Of a DNA stretch of 64,000 bases, positions 50,657-60,356 are shown piece after piece. The translations under genes were made by a program, and so were the position numbers. The notes under the pieces are model-generated. The model was not told the origin of the DNA. It did not search any database and saw only the letters and a list, made by a program, of their open reading frames with translations. How positions within the stretch are numbered: position 1 is the first letter of the stretch; each line of letters opens with the position of its first letter. The stretch covers positions 620,001 through 684,000 of the forward strand of contig NZ_CP046803.1 in the NCBI RefSeq assembly GCF_009763805.1, read 5' to 3'. Source of the DNA: Vibrio cidicii. Its GTDB lineage: Bacteria; Pseudomonadota; Gammaproteobacteria; Enterobacterales; Vibrionaceae.

Positions 50657-51292
50657 ATGAAAGTAGCGGTATTAGGTGCATCTGGCTGGATTGGTAGCCA
50701 AATCGTAGAAGAAGCAGTAACTCGTGGTCATCAAGTCATCGCATTGGTGCGCAATCCAAGCGCCATCGAACGCCAAGACGTTGAAGTGCGCCAGTTGGAT
50801 GTGCTTGCAGAGCAAGATTTTGCTCAAACCCTCCAAGGGGTAGACACTGTTATCGCCTCCATCGGCGGTCGCGCGGCAGGTAACCACGATATGGTTGAAC
50901 GCTCGGCAGCCAAACTGCTGGAGCAACTGCCAAACGTGGGCGTAAAACGCCTGCTGTGGGTCGGCGGCGCAGGGTCACTGGAAGTTGCCCCTGGCGTTCA
51001 ACTGGTTACTGTACCCGATTTTCCAGCGGAGTATAAAGATGAAGCATTAGCTCAGTCGCAAGCGTTGCAACTGTTTCGCCACAGTGACTCTCCGCTCAAT
51101 TGGACTTTTGTTAGCCCAGCGGCCGAAATTTTCCCGGGCGAAAAAATGGGCCAGTTCAGAGTCGGCGGCGACCAATTACTGACCGATGCACAAGGCCACA
51201 GCAAGATTTCAGTCGCGGACTTCGCCAGCGCCATGCTGGATGAGCTGGAGACAGCGAAACACGCCAAGCAACGTATTTCTGTTGCTTACTAG
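50657..51292 (+). CDS. NAD(P)-binding protein, atypical SDR (YwnB-like)
   Basis: The 211-residue protein has the nucleotide-binding loop VLGASGWIGSQIVEEAVTRG, VRNPSAI, and the NAD(P)-binding fold of the NmrA/YwnB type, with RLLWVGGAGSLEV and PLNWTFVSPAAEI. It may reduce or sense a small redox compound; the substrate is unknown. It has a good ribosome binding site (CAGGAGATTGAA) and faces a LysR gene. Confidence 0.88.
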   Translation: MKVAVLGASGWIGSQIVEEAVTRGHQVIALVRNPSAIERQDVEVRQLDVLAEQDFAQTLQGVDTVIASIGGRAAGNHDMVERSAAKLLEQLPNVGVKRLLWVGGAGSLEVAPGVQLVTVPDFPAEYKDEALAQSQALQLFRHSDSPLNWTFVSPAAEIFPGEKMGQFRVGGDQLLTDAQGHSKISVADFASAMLDELETAKHAKQRISVAY

Positions 51293-51536
51293 TGTGAACC
51301 TAAGCAAAAACACGGCTTAGCACATTGCGAAAACTGACCAAAGCCATGCCGTTGCATGGCTTTTTGCTATGCTCTTTATCAGCAACGATGACTCTTTTTC
51401 ATTATTGATACACTGTTCAGAACTGAGCACGAATTAAGCCGAACTATTTGAAACAACGCGGTGAAAGGTGTAATTTCACATCGCCTTGAAAGGCGAAACC
51501 AAAAATCATAACAAATACAAAGCATAGAAATAGACC

Positions 51537-52238
51537 ATGGCAGAAAACCACAAGTTGATCATTGTCGAAGACGATATCAAGTTACAACAAATGTTGGGTG
51601 ACTATTTTCAGTCACAAGGATTTACCGTGATCACGACCGACAATGGCTTGGATGCCCCATCGCTGATTTTGCAGGAAAAGCCGTGCATCGTTTTGCTTGA
51701 TCTGATGCTACCGGGCCAAAATGGCTTAAGCGTCTGCCGACAAATTCGTGACAGTTACTTTGGCAAAATTCTCATGCTTACCGCCAGTGATGACGATTTT
51801 GACCACGTCGCAGCACTGGAAATGGGCGCCGATGATTATGTCAGCAAACCGATTAAGCCACGCGTATTATTAGCTCGGATCAGAATGCTGCTCCGCCGTC
51901 CAGATGTTACGCTCAATGAAGAGAGCAACCACTGCCAATTTGGCGTACTCAAACTTAACCGAATTCGTAAGGAGTGCCAGATTGCCGAGCGTGTTGTCAG
52001 CCTGACCGACGGTGAATTTGATTTACTTTGGCTATTGGCCAGCTCCGCAGAGCAAGTGCTCTCCCGAGAATGGCTGACCAAAACCTTACGCGGTATCGAG
52101 TACGATGGCATTGATCGCACCATAGACAATCGCATTGTTACCCTGCGCAAAAAACTCGACGACACCACCACACCAGCGAGAAAGATCCTCACCGTACGCG
52201 GTAAAGGCTATATGTTTATGCCGGATGTGTGGGAGTAA
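51537..52238 (+). CDS. RstA-like OmpR-family response regulator
   Basis: The 233-residue protein has a receiver domain with LIIVEDDIKLQQ, phospho-acceptor Asp in IVLLDLMLPGQNG, and KPIKP, then an OmpR winged helix (LTDGEFDLLWLLASSAEQVL, LRGIEYDGIDRTIDNRIVTL, VRGKGYMFMP). The LRGxxYDGxDR stretch is characteristic of RstA. The kinase gene follows ten bases downstream. The dgkA-eptA-sulfatase genes come next, so envelope remodelling is a likely output. Confidence 0.88.
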   Translation: MAENHKLIIVEDDIKLQQMLGDYFQSQGFTVITTDNGLDAPSLILQEKPCIVLLDLMLPGQNGLSVCRQIRDSYFGKILMLTASDDDFDHVAALEMGADDYVSKPIKPRVLLARIRMLLRRPDVTLNEESNHCQFGVLKLNRIRKECQIAERVVSLTDGEFDLLWLLASSAEQVLSREWLTKTLRGIEYDGIDRTIDNRIVTLRKKLDDTTTPARKILTVRGKGYMFMPDVWE

Positions 52239-52247
52239 CGACTCAAT

Positions 52248-53547
52248 ATGAAACGCATCTACCTCGAAGCATTCTGTGGCTTAGTTATCCTGTTTTTTGC
52301 CACGCTGTGGGGCTATGAAACCGTGGTTTATCAGTGGAATACGGACTACGACCAGATCCTCGAGCAATATCAGGCAGAGGCGTTTCATCAGTTGCTCGAA
52401 CCCGCCTTTGAGGAAAAAGGCGATTTGTACGTAACACAACAGATCCGCCAATACGCGGCATCGACGCGTACTGTGCTGACGCTATTTGACCCGATGGCAC
52501 TGCCCGCGGAAGTGGAGAACGCCTTTGCCGATAGCGCGTTGCAAGTCTACTTTGATCAAGATCGCAGCCTGTGGCTACGTTTCGACGACACCTCCATGGT
52601 CTATCATCTGGCGGACGACATACACTCCCCACTTAGGCAAGCTATTGATTTTGCAGATAACCTCATTTGGGTTTTCTTTATGCTGGGGTTTGCGCTCTAC
52701 TGCGTGTTACTGATCTGGTTTTTGAGCCGCCGCGTGCGCGAGTTGGAACGAGTTACCTTAGCTTTTGCCTCCGGCGACCTTTCGGTGCGTGCAAAAACCA
52801 CCAGCCGTTATTCGGTTGGAAGCCTCAACAAAAGCTTTAACATCATGGCCGATAAAATTGCCAAATTGATCACCAGTAATCGCATGCTGACCAACGCGGT
52901 GGCTCATGAGCTGCGCACCCCGATCTTCCGCTTGCAGTGGCAAGCCGATCTCTTAGCGGACTCAGAAACTGAGCAAGGAACAACGTAAATCTGTCTCTAG
53001 CATGGTGGAAGACATTGATGAAATGGAACACATGGTGGAGGAAATGCTCTACTACGCCAAAATGGAGCGCCCTCAGGCCAATATTCAAACTCAACCCATT
53101 ACACTATCACCTTGGTTTACCACTTTGCAGCAAAGATGGCAGAGCGAAACGTCTCATTCGGTAGACATCGAGCTACAAACACCCCTTTCGTCGGTACACA
53201 TCGATCCCCACCTTGTCAAACGAGCACTGGATAACTTGGTTCGTAACGCCATGCGCTACGCCAAATCACGCATCGTCTTGACCATCTTCACAGACGAAGA
53301 TCAGTTGACGATCGAAGTTCATGATGATGGTCCTGGCATCAGCGAAAAAGACTGGCCCTACTTATTTGATGCCTTTTACAGCGTGGACAAATCACGTAAC
53401 AAGTCGACCAGCGGTTATGGCCTTGGGTTAGCGATTGTCAAACAGATTGCCACCGTCCATCGCGGCGGTATCGACATCGCTCACAGCCCTTTAGGCGGTG
53501 CTTGTTTTCACTTACGCATTCGCTACCAACGCAGTCACGCAAAATAA
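52248..53547 (+). CDS. RstB-like sensor histidine kinase, apparent +1 frameshift
   Basis: The repaired protein has about 432 residues: two transmembrane helices around a periplasmic region (residues 10-140), a HAMP domain (RRVRELERVTLAFASGDLSV), HisKA with AHELRTPIFRLQWQAD, and the HATPase with DNLVRNAMRYA, DDGPGI and SGYGLGLAIV. The break is at GAAAC 52965-52969; dropping one A gives LLADSELSKEQRKSVSSMVE, which links the dimerisation helix naturally. It works with the response regulator just upstream. Confidence 0.88.
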
Positions 53548-53855
53548 CTCGTTCGAATTATCACCACATTGCTCGTGTCTTACATTTCATTACAGAGTCT
53601 GACGGACTCAAAATATAAAACACTGTACATTTGGACCCCACTATTGATGACAGTGTTAACAGCCATCTCCCTATCACGTCATTAATGTCGGACTTTCCGG
53701 CTCTGTGTTTCCAACTTGGCAGCATCTCTAAGCGCGGCATCTTGTGATGCCCGCGTGTTATTGCGTCCCGCTCACCGACGAGCGCGCCGATTGCTAAGCC
53801 AATCTTAAGAAAGCAGCGCCATTCTAAACAAACACAGCAAAGCAGGAACATTGTT
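53548..53855 (+). other. Intergenic region, no gene seen
   Basis: The gap between the sensor kinase and dgkA carries no open frame of note. It probably holds the dgkA-eptA promoter, since dgkA begins about 300 bases after the kinase stop. Confidence 0.4.
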
Positions 53856-54215
53856 TTGAAACCAGGAAAAACAGGCATTCGCCGTATCGTTGATGCAACC
53901 GGTTACTCCATTCAAGGGCTTAAAGCCGCTTGGGGGCATGAAGCCGCATTTCGGCAAGAGATGATTCTCACCACACTCCTTTCTATCGTGGCGTTTCTCT
54001 TACCAGTGACTCATATCGAACGCATTTTGCTGGTTTCCAGCCTCCTGCTGGTGGTGATTGTTGAACTGCTGAACTCTGCTGTAGAGGCAGTGGTTGACCG
54101 TATTGGCAGCGAGCATCATGAACTAAGTGGACGAGCCAAAGATATCGGCTCGGCGGCGGTTTTTGTTGCGCTGGCACTAGCACTGTTTGTTTGGTCTTCG
54201 GTATTACTGGCATGA
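53856..54215 (+). CDS. dgkA: Diacylglycerol kinase
   Basis: The 119-residue, three-helix integral membrane enzyme phosphorylates diacylglycerol to phosphatidic acid. It shows ATGYSIQGLKAAWGHEAAFR, LLSIVAFLLP, NSAVEAVVDRIGSEHHELSG with the catalytic Glu, and AKDIGSAAVFVALALA. A TTG start at 53856 follows AGGAACATT and gives the usual N terminus MKPGKTG. The stop overlaps the eptA start (ATGA), so translation is coupled. EptA makes diacylglycerol when it uses phosphatidylethanolamine as donor, and DgkA recycles it. Confidence 0.93.
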   Translation: MKPGKTGIRRIVDATGYSIQGLKAAWGHEAAFRQEMILTTLLSIVAFLLPVTHIERILLVSSLLLVVIVELLNSAVEAVVDRIGSEHHELSGRAKDIGSAAVFVALALALFVWSSVLLA

Positions 54216-55867
54216 TGTTGAACAGAATTAAAACCGCCACAAAAGGCGAATTCTCCTATCTCTCCTTCACTTTTTTGATGGCGCTCTACTTTACACTGGT
54301 GGTTAACCTACCGGTTTATAAAGAGTTGTTATCTATTTTCACTAAGCTGGACACGGTTAAAATTGGCTTTGCCATTTCCATTCCATTGTTCTTTCTGGCG
54401 GCGCTCAATCTGATCTTCAACCTATTGAGTTGGCCTTGGCTGAGTAAGCCGCTTTTTGTTCTGTTGCTGATTGTATCGAGCATGGTGAGCTACGCAGGGT
54501 ACAACTACGGCACCTTGTTTGATTACAGCATGATTGCCAATATCTTCGAAACAGACACCAGTGAAGCCAGCTCTTATTTTAGCACCTACTCGCTTGTCTG
54601 GACGCTACTGATGGGCATCATCCCAGCTATTTGGGTGTTGCGTGTCAAGCTCACCATGCGCGGTTCTTTTATTCGCATGACGCTGCACAAGCTCGCGATG
54701 ATTCTGGCCTCTGTTCTCGCCATTGGGGTTATCGCAGCGCTTTACTATCAGGATTACGCCTCGGTCGGTCGCAATAACAGCTACCTGAAGAAAATGATCA
54801 TCCCGACACAGTACGTCTACAGCGCGACTCAGTACATACGTGATACTTATTTCACCACGCCACAGCCGTATCAACAACTGGGACTAGATGCGAAACAGTC
54901 GGATCAAGCGCTTGCTCAAGCACAAACCAAGCCCACTTTGCTGGTGTTTGTGATGGGCGAGACGGCTCGCTCGCAAAACTACCAATTAAATGGTTATGAG
55001 CGTGCGACCAATCCTTATACCAGCCAGTTTGACGTCATCTCATTCCAGGATGTCAGTTCTTGCGGCACCGCAACAGCCGTCTCTGTTCCTTGTCTATTCT
55101 CCAACCTAACTCGTGCAAATTTCGAACGTTCCGTGGCAGATAACCAAGACAATGTGCTGGATATTTTAAATCGTGCTGATGTTTCTCTATTGTGGAAAGA
55201 AAATGATGGCGGCGACAAAGGCGTTGCACGAAACATTCCTTCCGTGACGGTCGATCGTTCGCGCAAAGATGCCATGTGTAATGGCAGTACCTGCTTTGAT
55301 ATGGCGTTGCTGGAGAATTTTGACCAAGAAGTCGCCAGCATGCAAGGCAACCGTATGATTGCGCTGCACCTTATCGGTAGCCATGGCCCGACCTACTTCC
55401 AACGTTACCCTAAAGAACACGCCGTGTTTATGCCCGACTGCCCTCGCGCTGATATCGAAAACTGCAGCGTAGAGCAGATCACCAACAGCTACGACAACAC
55501 CATACGCTACACCGATTATGTGATTGCTCAGACGATTGAGAAATTGCAACGCCTTGAAGAGCAATTTAATACCGCGCTGATTTATGTTTCGGATCACGGC
55601 GAATCGCTTGGAGAAAACGGGCTATTCCTGCACGGAATGCCCTATGGCTTAGCACCAGAGTACCAAACCAAAGTGCCATTGATACTCTGGATGTCTTCAG
55701 GTTTTAAACAAGCCAAAAATGTGAACGAAAGCTGCCTAAAATCAGAGGTTCAACAAACAGATACCTATTCACATGACTATATTTTCCATTCATTGCTTGG
55801 GATAATGGACGTCCAAACCGAGCTGTATAACTCTCGGCTTGATCTCTTCTCTGCGTGCCGTTCATAA
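54212..55867 (+). CDS. eptA: Phosphoethanolamine-lipid A transferase
   Basis: The 551-residue protein has five N-terminal transmembrane helices and a periplasmic alkaline-phosphatase-like domain: FVMGETARSQNYQLNGYERA with a metal-binding Glu, the nucleophile Thr288 in SSCGTATAVSVPC, HLIGSHGPTYFQRYP, and YVSDHGESLGENGLFLHGMP. It adds phosphoethanolamine to lipid A, which lowers the negative charge and can give polymyxin resistance. The ATG overlaps the dgkA stop. Next comes a further sulfatase-fold enzyme, so this is an envelope-modification operon under the adjacent RstAB-like system; the regulatory link is inferred. Confidence 0.93.
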   Translation: MMLNRIKTATKGEFSYLSFTFLMALYFTLVVNLPVYKELLSIFTKLDTVKIGFAISIPLFFLAALNLIFNLLSWPWLSKPLFVLLLIVSSMVSYAGYNYGTLFDYSMIANIFETDTSEASSYFSTYSLVWTLLMGIIPAIWVLRVKLTMRGSFIRMTLHKLAMILASVLAIGVIAALYYQDYASVGRNNSYLKKMIIPTQYVYSATQYIRDTYFTTPQPYQQLGLDAKQSDQALAQAQTKPTLLVFVMGETARSQNYQLNGYERATNPYTSQFDVISFQDVSSCGTATAVSVPCLFSNLTRANFERSVADNQDNVLDILNRADVSLLWKENDGGDKGVARNIPSVTVDRSRKDAMCNGSTCFDMALLENFDQEVASMQGNRMIALHLIGSHGPTYFQRYPKEHAVFMPDCPRADIENCSVEQITNSYDNTIRYTDYVIAQTIEKLQRLEEQFNTALIYVSDHGESLGENGLFLHGMPYGLAPEYQTKVPLILWMSSGFKQAKNVNESCLKSEVQQTDTYSHDYIFHSLLGIMDVQTELYNSRLDLFSACRS

Positions 55868-55878
55868 GGAAATCATTC

Positions 55879-57817
55879 ATGCGCAAACTGAATTTGGGCC
55901 CATTACATCCTATTTTGGCATTTAGCGCCGTTGCTTTAGGTCTTCTTACCACCTCAAGAGTGCTGCTTGCCGTTTGGCAAGCTGACCGAGTCAGTGCCGC
56001 TGAAGGATGGCTGAATCTCATCGTGCAAGGTATTCGAGTCGATATAGCCACGCTCAGTTGGCTATTTATCCTGCCGGCGCTGCTGGCTGCGCTTTTTCCC
56101 GTGCAAGGCATTTTCGGTAAAATTTGGCGAACGTTGCTACGACTCTGGCTAGTTGCAGGTTTGTGGATTCTCGTTTACATGGAGCTCGCCACACCGCCTT
56201 TCATCATGGAATACGACCTGCGTCCAAACCGTTTGTTTGTTGAATACCTGATTTATCCCAAAGAAGTGTTCAGCATGCTCTGGTCGGGCTATAAACTGGA
56301 GCTGTTTATCGGTTTGATCGGCTCTGTCGCGACCTTGTGGTTTGGCTGGAAATGGAGCGAGAAAGTCACGGCGCAAACTCAGCAAGTCAAGTGGCGCTGG
56401 CGTCCCGTATTGGCGGTCGCTGTTGTCATTCTTGGCGTGCTCGGCGCACGTTCATCACTAGGCCATCGACCGCTCAACCCAGCAATGGTGGCATTTTCTA
56501 GCGATCCATTGGTCAATGATCTTGTGCTGAACTCGGCTTACTCGGTCTTTTTTGCTATCAACAACATGAAATCCGAGCGAAGTGCGGTGCAATTTTATGG
56601 CAAGATGGACACCAATCGCGTTATCGAGTTAGTAAAGCAATCTTCCGCCAAAGAGAACTATCTGCCTGGCAGCTTACCAACGCTAAACTTTAACCCTGCC
56701 ACACATCAAGGCAAAAAGAAAAACCTCGTGATCTTATTGCAAGAGAGCTTAGGTTCCCGTTTTGTTGGTGGATTGGGCGGCTTGCCATTGACACCAAATT
56801 TGGATCAGCTCCTCAAAGAAGGCTGGAGCTTTACCCAAATGTACGCAACAGGAAACGCGCTCTGTTCGAGGAATTGAAGCGGTAACGACGGGTTTCCCAC
56901 CGACACCATCACGCGCTGTGGTCAAATTGAGCAAAAGCCAAACTGGCTTTTTCACCATCGCGGATTTACTGCAAAAGCAGGGATATCACACCCAATTCAT
57001 TTACGGCGGCGAAGCGCACTTCGATAACATGAAAAGCTTTTTCCTTGGTAATGGCTTTGAACAGATTGTCGATGAGCCTCAATATGATAACCCTGAGTTC
57101 AAAGGCTCTTGGGGGGTGAGTGATGAAGATCTCTATACCAAAGCGGATCAAGAATTTACTCGTCTCAATCAACAAGGTAAACCTTTCTTTAGTCTAGTCT
57201 TTACCTCGAGTAACCACAGCCCGTTTGAGTATCCCGCAGGTAAGATTGAGCCGTATGATGCCCAGTTCAATACGCGCAACAATGCGGTGAAATACTCAGA
57301 TTACGCACTTGGCACTTTCTTCGATAAAGCGAAAAAATCAGACTACTGGGATAATACCGTGTTTATCATCATCGCCGATCACGATGCCCGCGTGTATGGT
57401 TCACAGCTCGTTCCTGTGGAGCATTTCCACATCCCGGCGTTGATTCTGGGTAAAGATATCGCTCCGAGAGAAGACGATCGCTTGGCGAATAACTTAGATA
57501 TGCCACCAACCTTACTCTCTTTGATTGGGGTGGATGCGACGACGCCGATGATTGGCCGAGATTTAACCAAACCTCTCGCCCGTGAAGATGAACGAGCCAT
57601 GATGCAATTTGATAAAAACTTCGGTTACCTTACCCGCGACAATCTGGTGGTGTTCTCTCCTGGTGAAAAAGTGTCGACCTACCAATACAACTTTGCAGAT
57701 AAAACACTCACGCCCAAAGACGCAACCCCAGAGGATATTGAACGAGCCAAAGCTCATGCTTTGTTAGGTTCGATGGCGTACAAACATAATTGGTACAGCG
57801 CTGACGCCGCTCACTAA
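55879..57817 (+). CDS. LtaS-like sulfatase-fold membrane enzyme, apparent +1 frameshift
   Basis: The repaired protein has about 645 residues: four or five N-terminal helices and an extracytoplasmic sulfatase domain like that of lipoteichoic-acid-synthase-type phosphoglycerol transferases (VILLQESLGSRFVGGLGG, SLVFTSSNHSPFEYP, FIIIADHDARVYG, HIPALILG). The break is at GAAAC 56852-56856; dropping one A restores YATGTRSVRGIEAVTTGFPP, the conserved nucleophile-threonine motif, which is exact. Gram-negative members modify envelope glycans or lipids; the substrate is unknown. It follows eptA with an 11-base gap and has AAGGAAATC before its start at 55879. Confidence 0.9.
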
Positions 57818-57868
57818 CGCCCAACCCGTCATCTGACAGCCTGACAAAACAAATTTGCTCGCCCTCAC

Positions 57869-57901
57869 AAAAACGCCATCGACTTTCGATGGCGTTTTTA
57901 C
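57869..57901 (+). terminator. Terminator of the dgkA-eptA operon
   Basis: Perfect 14-bp stem AAAAACGCCATCGA / TCGATGGCGTTTTT with loop CTT. Confidence 0.92.
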
Positions 57902-58075
57902 TTTTTACTCAACAATCTGTGATCCGCCACAATCTCGGTAGGGATAAATCGCTAAGTGGCTGTGATTACGATCTCTCATCCTCCCTCCTCCTCCCTGCTG
58001 ACTGAGTAAAAAGGCTGATTTTATTGATGAATTATTCATCAATAATTTGCGCAAAACTCTAATAAGGAAATTAAC

Positions 58076-60097
58076 GTGAAACAGGTACTCACCACACTTT
58101 CATTGGCGGTTGCCACCGCCCTGCTGGCCGGTTGTAACTCATCTTCCAATGTCGAGAAACTGCCCAGCACCAACGCCTATCAATGTGATGTCTCCGCAAC
58201 GGATAAAGCGGACGACCTGCGTATCTACCAAGTCATGGTGGAGAGCTTTGTCAACGGCAACGAGCAAATTGGCCACGGCACTGGCTACGGCACCAGCCAC
58301 CATATGGGCGATATTCAGGGCATCATTGACTCGCTTGATTACATCCAATCGTTGGGGATGAACGGCATTTGGCTCACACCAATCTTTAACTCTGTACCGA
58401 AGGCGGGGCAAGATCACTGGGCAGATCGCCTTGACGCCACCGGTTATTTTGCCACCAACTATTTTGAAATAGACCCACGTTTTGGCAGCATGGACGACGC
58501 ACGTCGATTGGTCGAAGAAGCCCACGCACGCGGTTTATACGTCTTCTTTGATGGCGTGTTTGGTCACCACAAAGGCAACGTGGTCGCCTCACCGACAGGC
58601 AAGCTTCCGGCTGGAGGCAACAATCCAGTAGATTACCCTGAAAGCCTCGCTTTCTATCAGGAGGTGGCGCAATTTTGGGTTAAGGAACTCAAGATCGACG
58701 GTTGGCGCCTAGATCAAGCGTACCAAGTGCCGACAGAGGCTTGGGTAGAGATCCGCAAAGCGGTAGATGATGCCTCAAAAAGTGTCACTTATACCAATAG
58801 CAAAGGGGAAAACGTCAACCCACTGGGCTACATGGTGGCCGAGATTTGGGCGGGTGAAAACCGCATCACCGAAACCGGTTATGGCAGCGCAGAAAATCCC
58901 GCACTATGCTCCGCTTTTGACTTCCCGGTACGCTATCGCCTAGTCGAAACCTTTGCGGTCAATGAGGCGGGCGTAGGCGGTAAGTCGGGCGAATGGCTGG
59001 CAGAAGGTATGGACTTACATGCGCTGTATCCAAGCCATGCTCAGCCGAACCTGATGATCGGTAACCATGACTTAGTCCGCTTTGGCGATCTCTTGCAGCG
59101 CGGCAACATCGCCGAGCCACAAGATGCTGAATACTGGCTGCGCCACAAAGCGGTCTTCGCTTTCCAAGCGGCTTACACTGGGCCAATCACCCTCTACTAC
59201 GGCGATGAGATTGGCGATCAGGTCGATAATTTCGCCGCGAAAGTAGAACAAGATTGCGCGGTTAAAGGCTTGTGTGACGATCATGTTGCTCGCTCCAGCG
59301 GCAAAGTGGAAGGCGTAACGGCGACGTTGAATGCCAACGAGCAAGACCTCAAACAGTACGTGCAAAAATTAATGACGCTGCGTAGTAATCATCCGGCCCT
59401 TGCCAAAGGCAAGCGAGTCAATGTTATGGCTGACAACAAAGTCTACGCGGATCATAAAAGCACGGCTGACGAATCGATTCTCTACGTGGCGAATCTCGGC
59501 AAAGGGCTGCAATATTTGCAACTGAGCGATGAAAAAGTGGGATCAACGGGCAGCTTGACCGATCTGTTGACAGGTGAAGAGATCAAACTGATCGACGGGC
59601 AATATCTGGTCTCGCTCAACCCATTTGAAGCACGCTTCCTCAAGATCAATCAACCTTCGGCAGCTGGCCCTAAAGTTGCCAAAGCGGCGATGGCCAGTGG
59701 CATCGGTGAAGGCTTCATGGCGCAGTGCGACAACCCAACGCTCGATGAGAGTGGACCTATTCGCAAAAAACTCTACGTGGTTGGCGATTTCAGCGATTCG
59801 GCTTGGCAGCACCAAGATCATCGCCAGTTTGAGTACAAAGGCGACGGCGTTTACCAAGTGGTGACCAACGAAAAACCGGGCAGCTACCGTATGCAGTATG
59901 CCGCTAAAACCTGGACTCCTCAGTTCACCGCCAAAGGGCTGAGTCTGAAATTGGGTCAAGATAACCCATTGATTAAAGGGGGTTATGGTAAAGATACCGC
60001 GGTGACCATTATGGCGGAAGGCCGCTACGTCTGGAGTTTGCAATTTGACCAACAAGGTACGCCACTCAAAGTAATGGCGTCCAAATGTGCTGAGTAA
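58076..60097 (+). CDS. Alpha-amylase family (GH13) lipoprotein
   Basis: The 673-residue protein has a lipoprotein signal ending LLAGC (Cys20) and a GH13 (beta/alpha)8 barrel. The catalytic residues are visible: nucleophile Asp213 in GWRLDQAY, acid/base Glu256 in VAEIWAGE, and Asp332 in GNHDLV. The first strand has DDLRIYQVMVESFVNG. A C-terminal beta domain (LYVVGDFSDSAWQHQDHRQF) looks like a starch-binding or CBM-type module. It probably degrades alpha-glucans at the outer membrane. GTG start at 58076 after AAGGAAATTAAC. Confidence 0.9.
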   Translation: MKQVLTTLSLAVATALLAGCNSSSNVEKLPSTNAYQCDVSATDKADDLRIYQVMVESFVNGNEQIGHGTGYGTSHHMGDIQGIIDSLDYIQSLGMNGIWLTPIFNSVPKAGQDHWADRLDATGYFATNYFEIDPRFGSMDDARRLVEEAHARGLYVFFDGVFGHHKGNVVASPTGKLPAGGNNPVDYPESLAFYQEVAQFWVKELKIDGWRLDQAYQVPTEAWVEIRKAVDDASKSVTYTNSKGENVNPLGYMVAEIWAGENRITETGYGSAENPALCSAFDFPVRYRLVETFAVNEAGVGGKSGEWLAEGMDLHALYPSHAQPNLMIGNHDLVRFGDLLQRGNIAEPQDAEYWLRHKAVFAFQAAYTGPITLYYGDEIGDQVDNFAAKVEQDCAVKGLCDDHVARSSGKVEGVTATLNANEQDLKQYVQKLMTLRSNHPALAKGKRVNVMADNKVYADHKSTADESILYVANLGKGLQYLQLSDEKVGSTGSLTDLLTGEEIKLIDGQYLVSLNPFEARFLKINQPSAAGPKVAKAAMASGIGEGFMAQCDNPTLDESGPIRKKLYVVGDFSDSAWQHQDHRQFEYKGDGVYQVVTNEKPGSYRMQYAAKTWTPQFTAKGLSLKLGQDNPLIKGGYGKDTAVTIMAEGRYVWSLQFDQQGTPLKVMASKCAE

Positions 60098-60141
60098 CGC
60101 CAGCTCAGCGACATAAGCTGGGTGTCTCACCCTGCTAGTTT

Positions 60142-60170
60142 GGGATGCTGTTATCAGCATCCCTTTTTTT
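60142..60170 (+). terminator. Terminator of the amylase gene
   Basis: A stem GGGATGCTG / CAGCATCCC with loop TTAT is followed by TTTTTTTT. Confidence 0.9.
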
Positions 60171-60356
60171 ATATTTGGCTAACCTTTCACCACTCCTTGA
60201 TTAACGAAATCGGTTTCCTGTTTATTTCGTGACAAAATTCAAACATATTCATGAAAGTAATGGTTTTGTAATGCAAAATTGCGACCTTTGTTAACTTTCC
60301 TGTTGCGATGAAACTTTATCCTTAATTGATTTTTATATCATTAAACAGAAGGTTAT

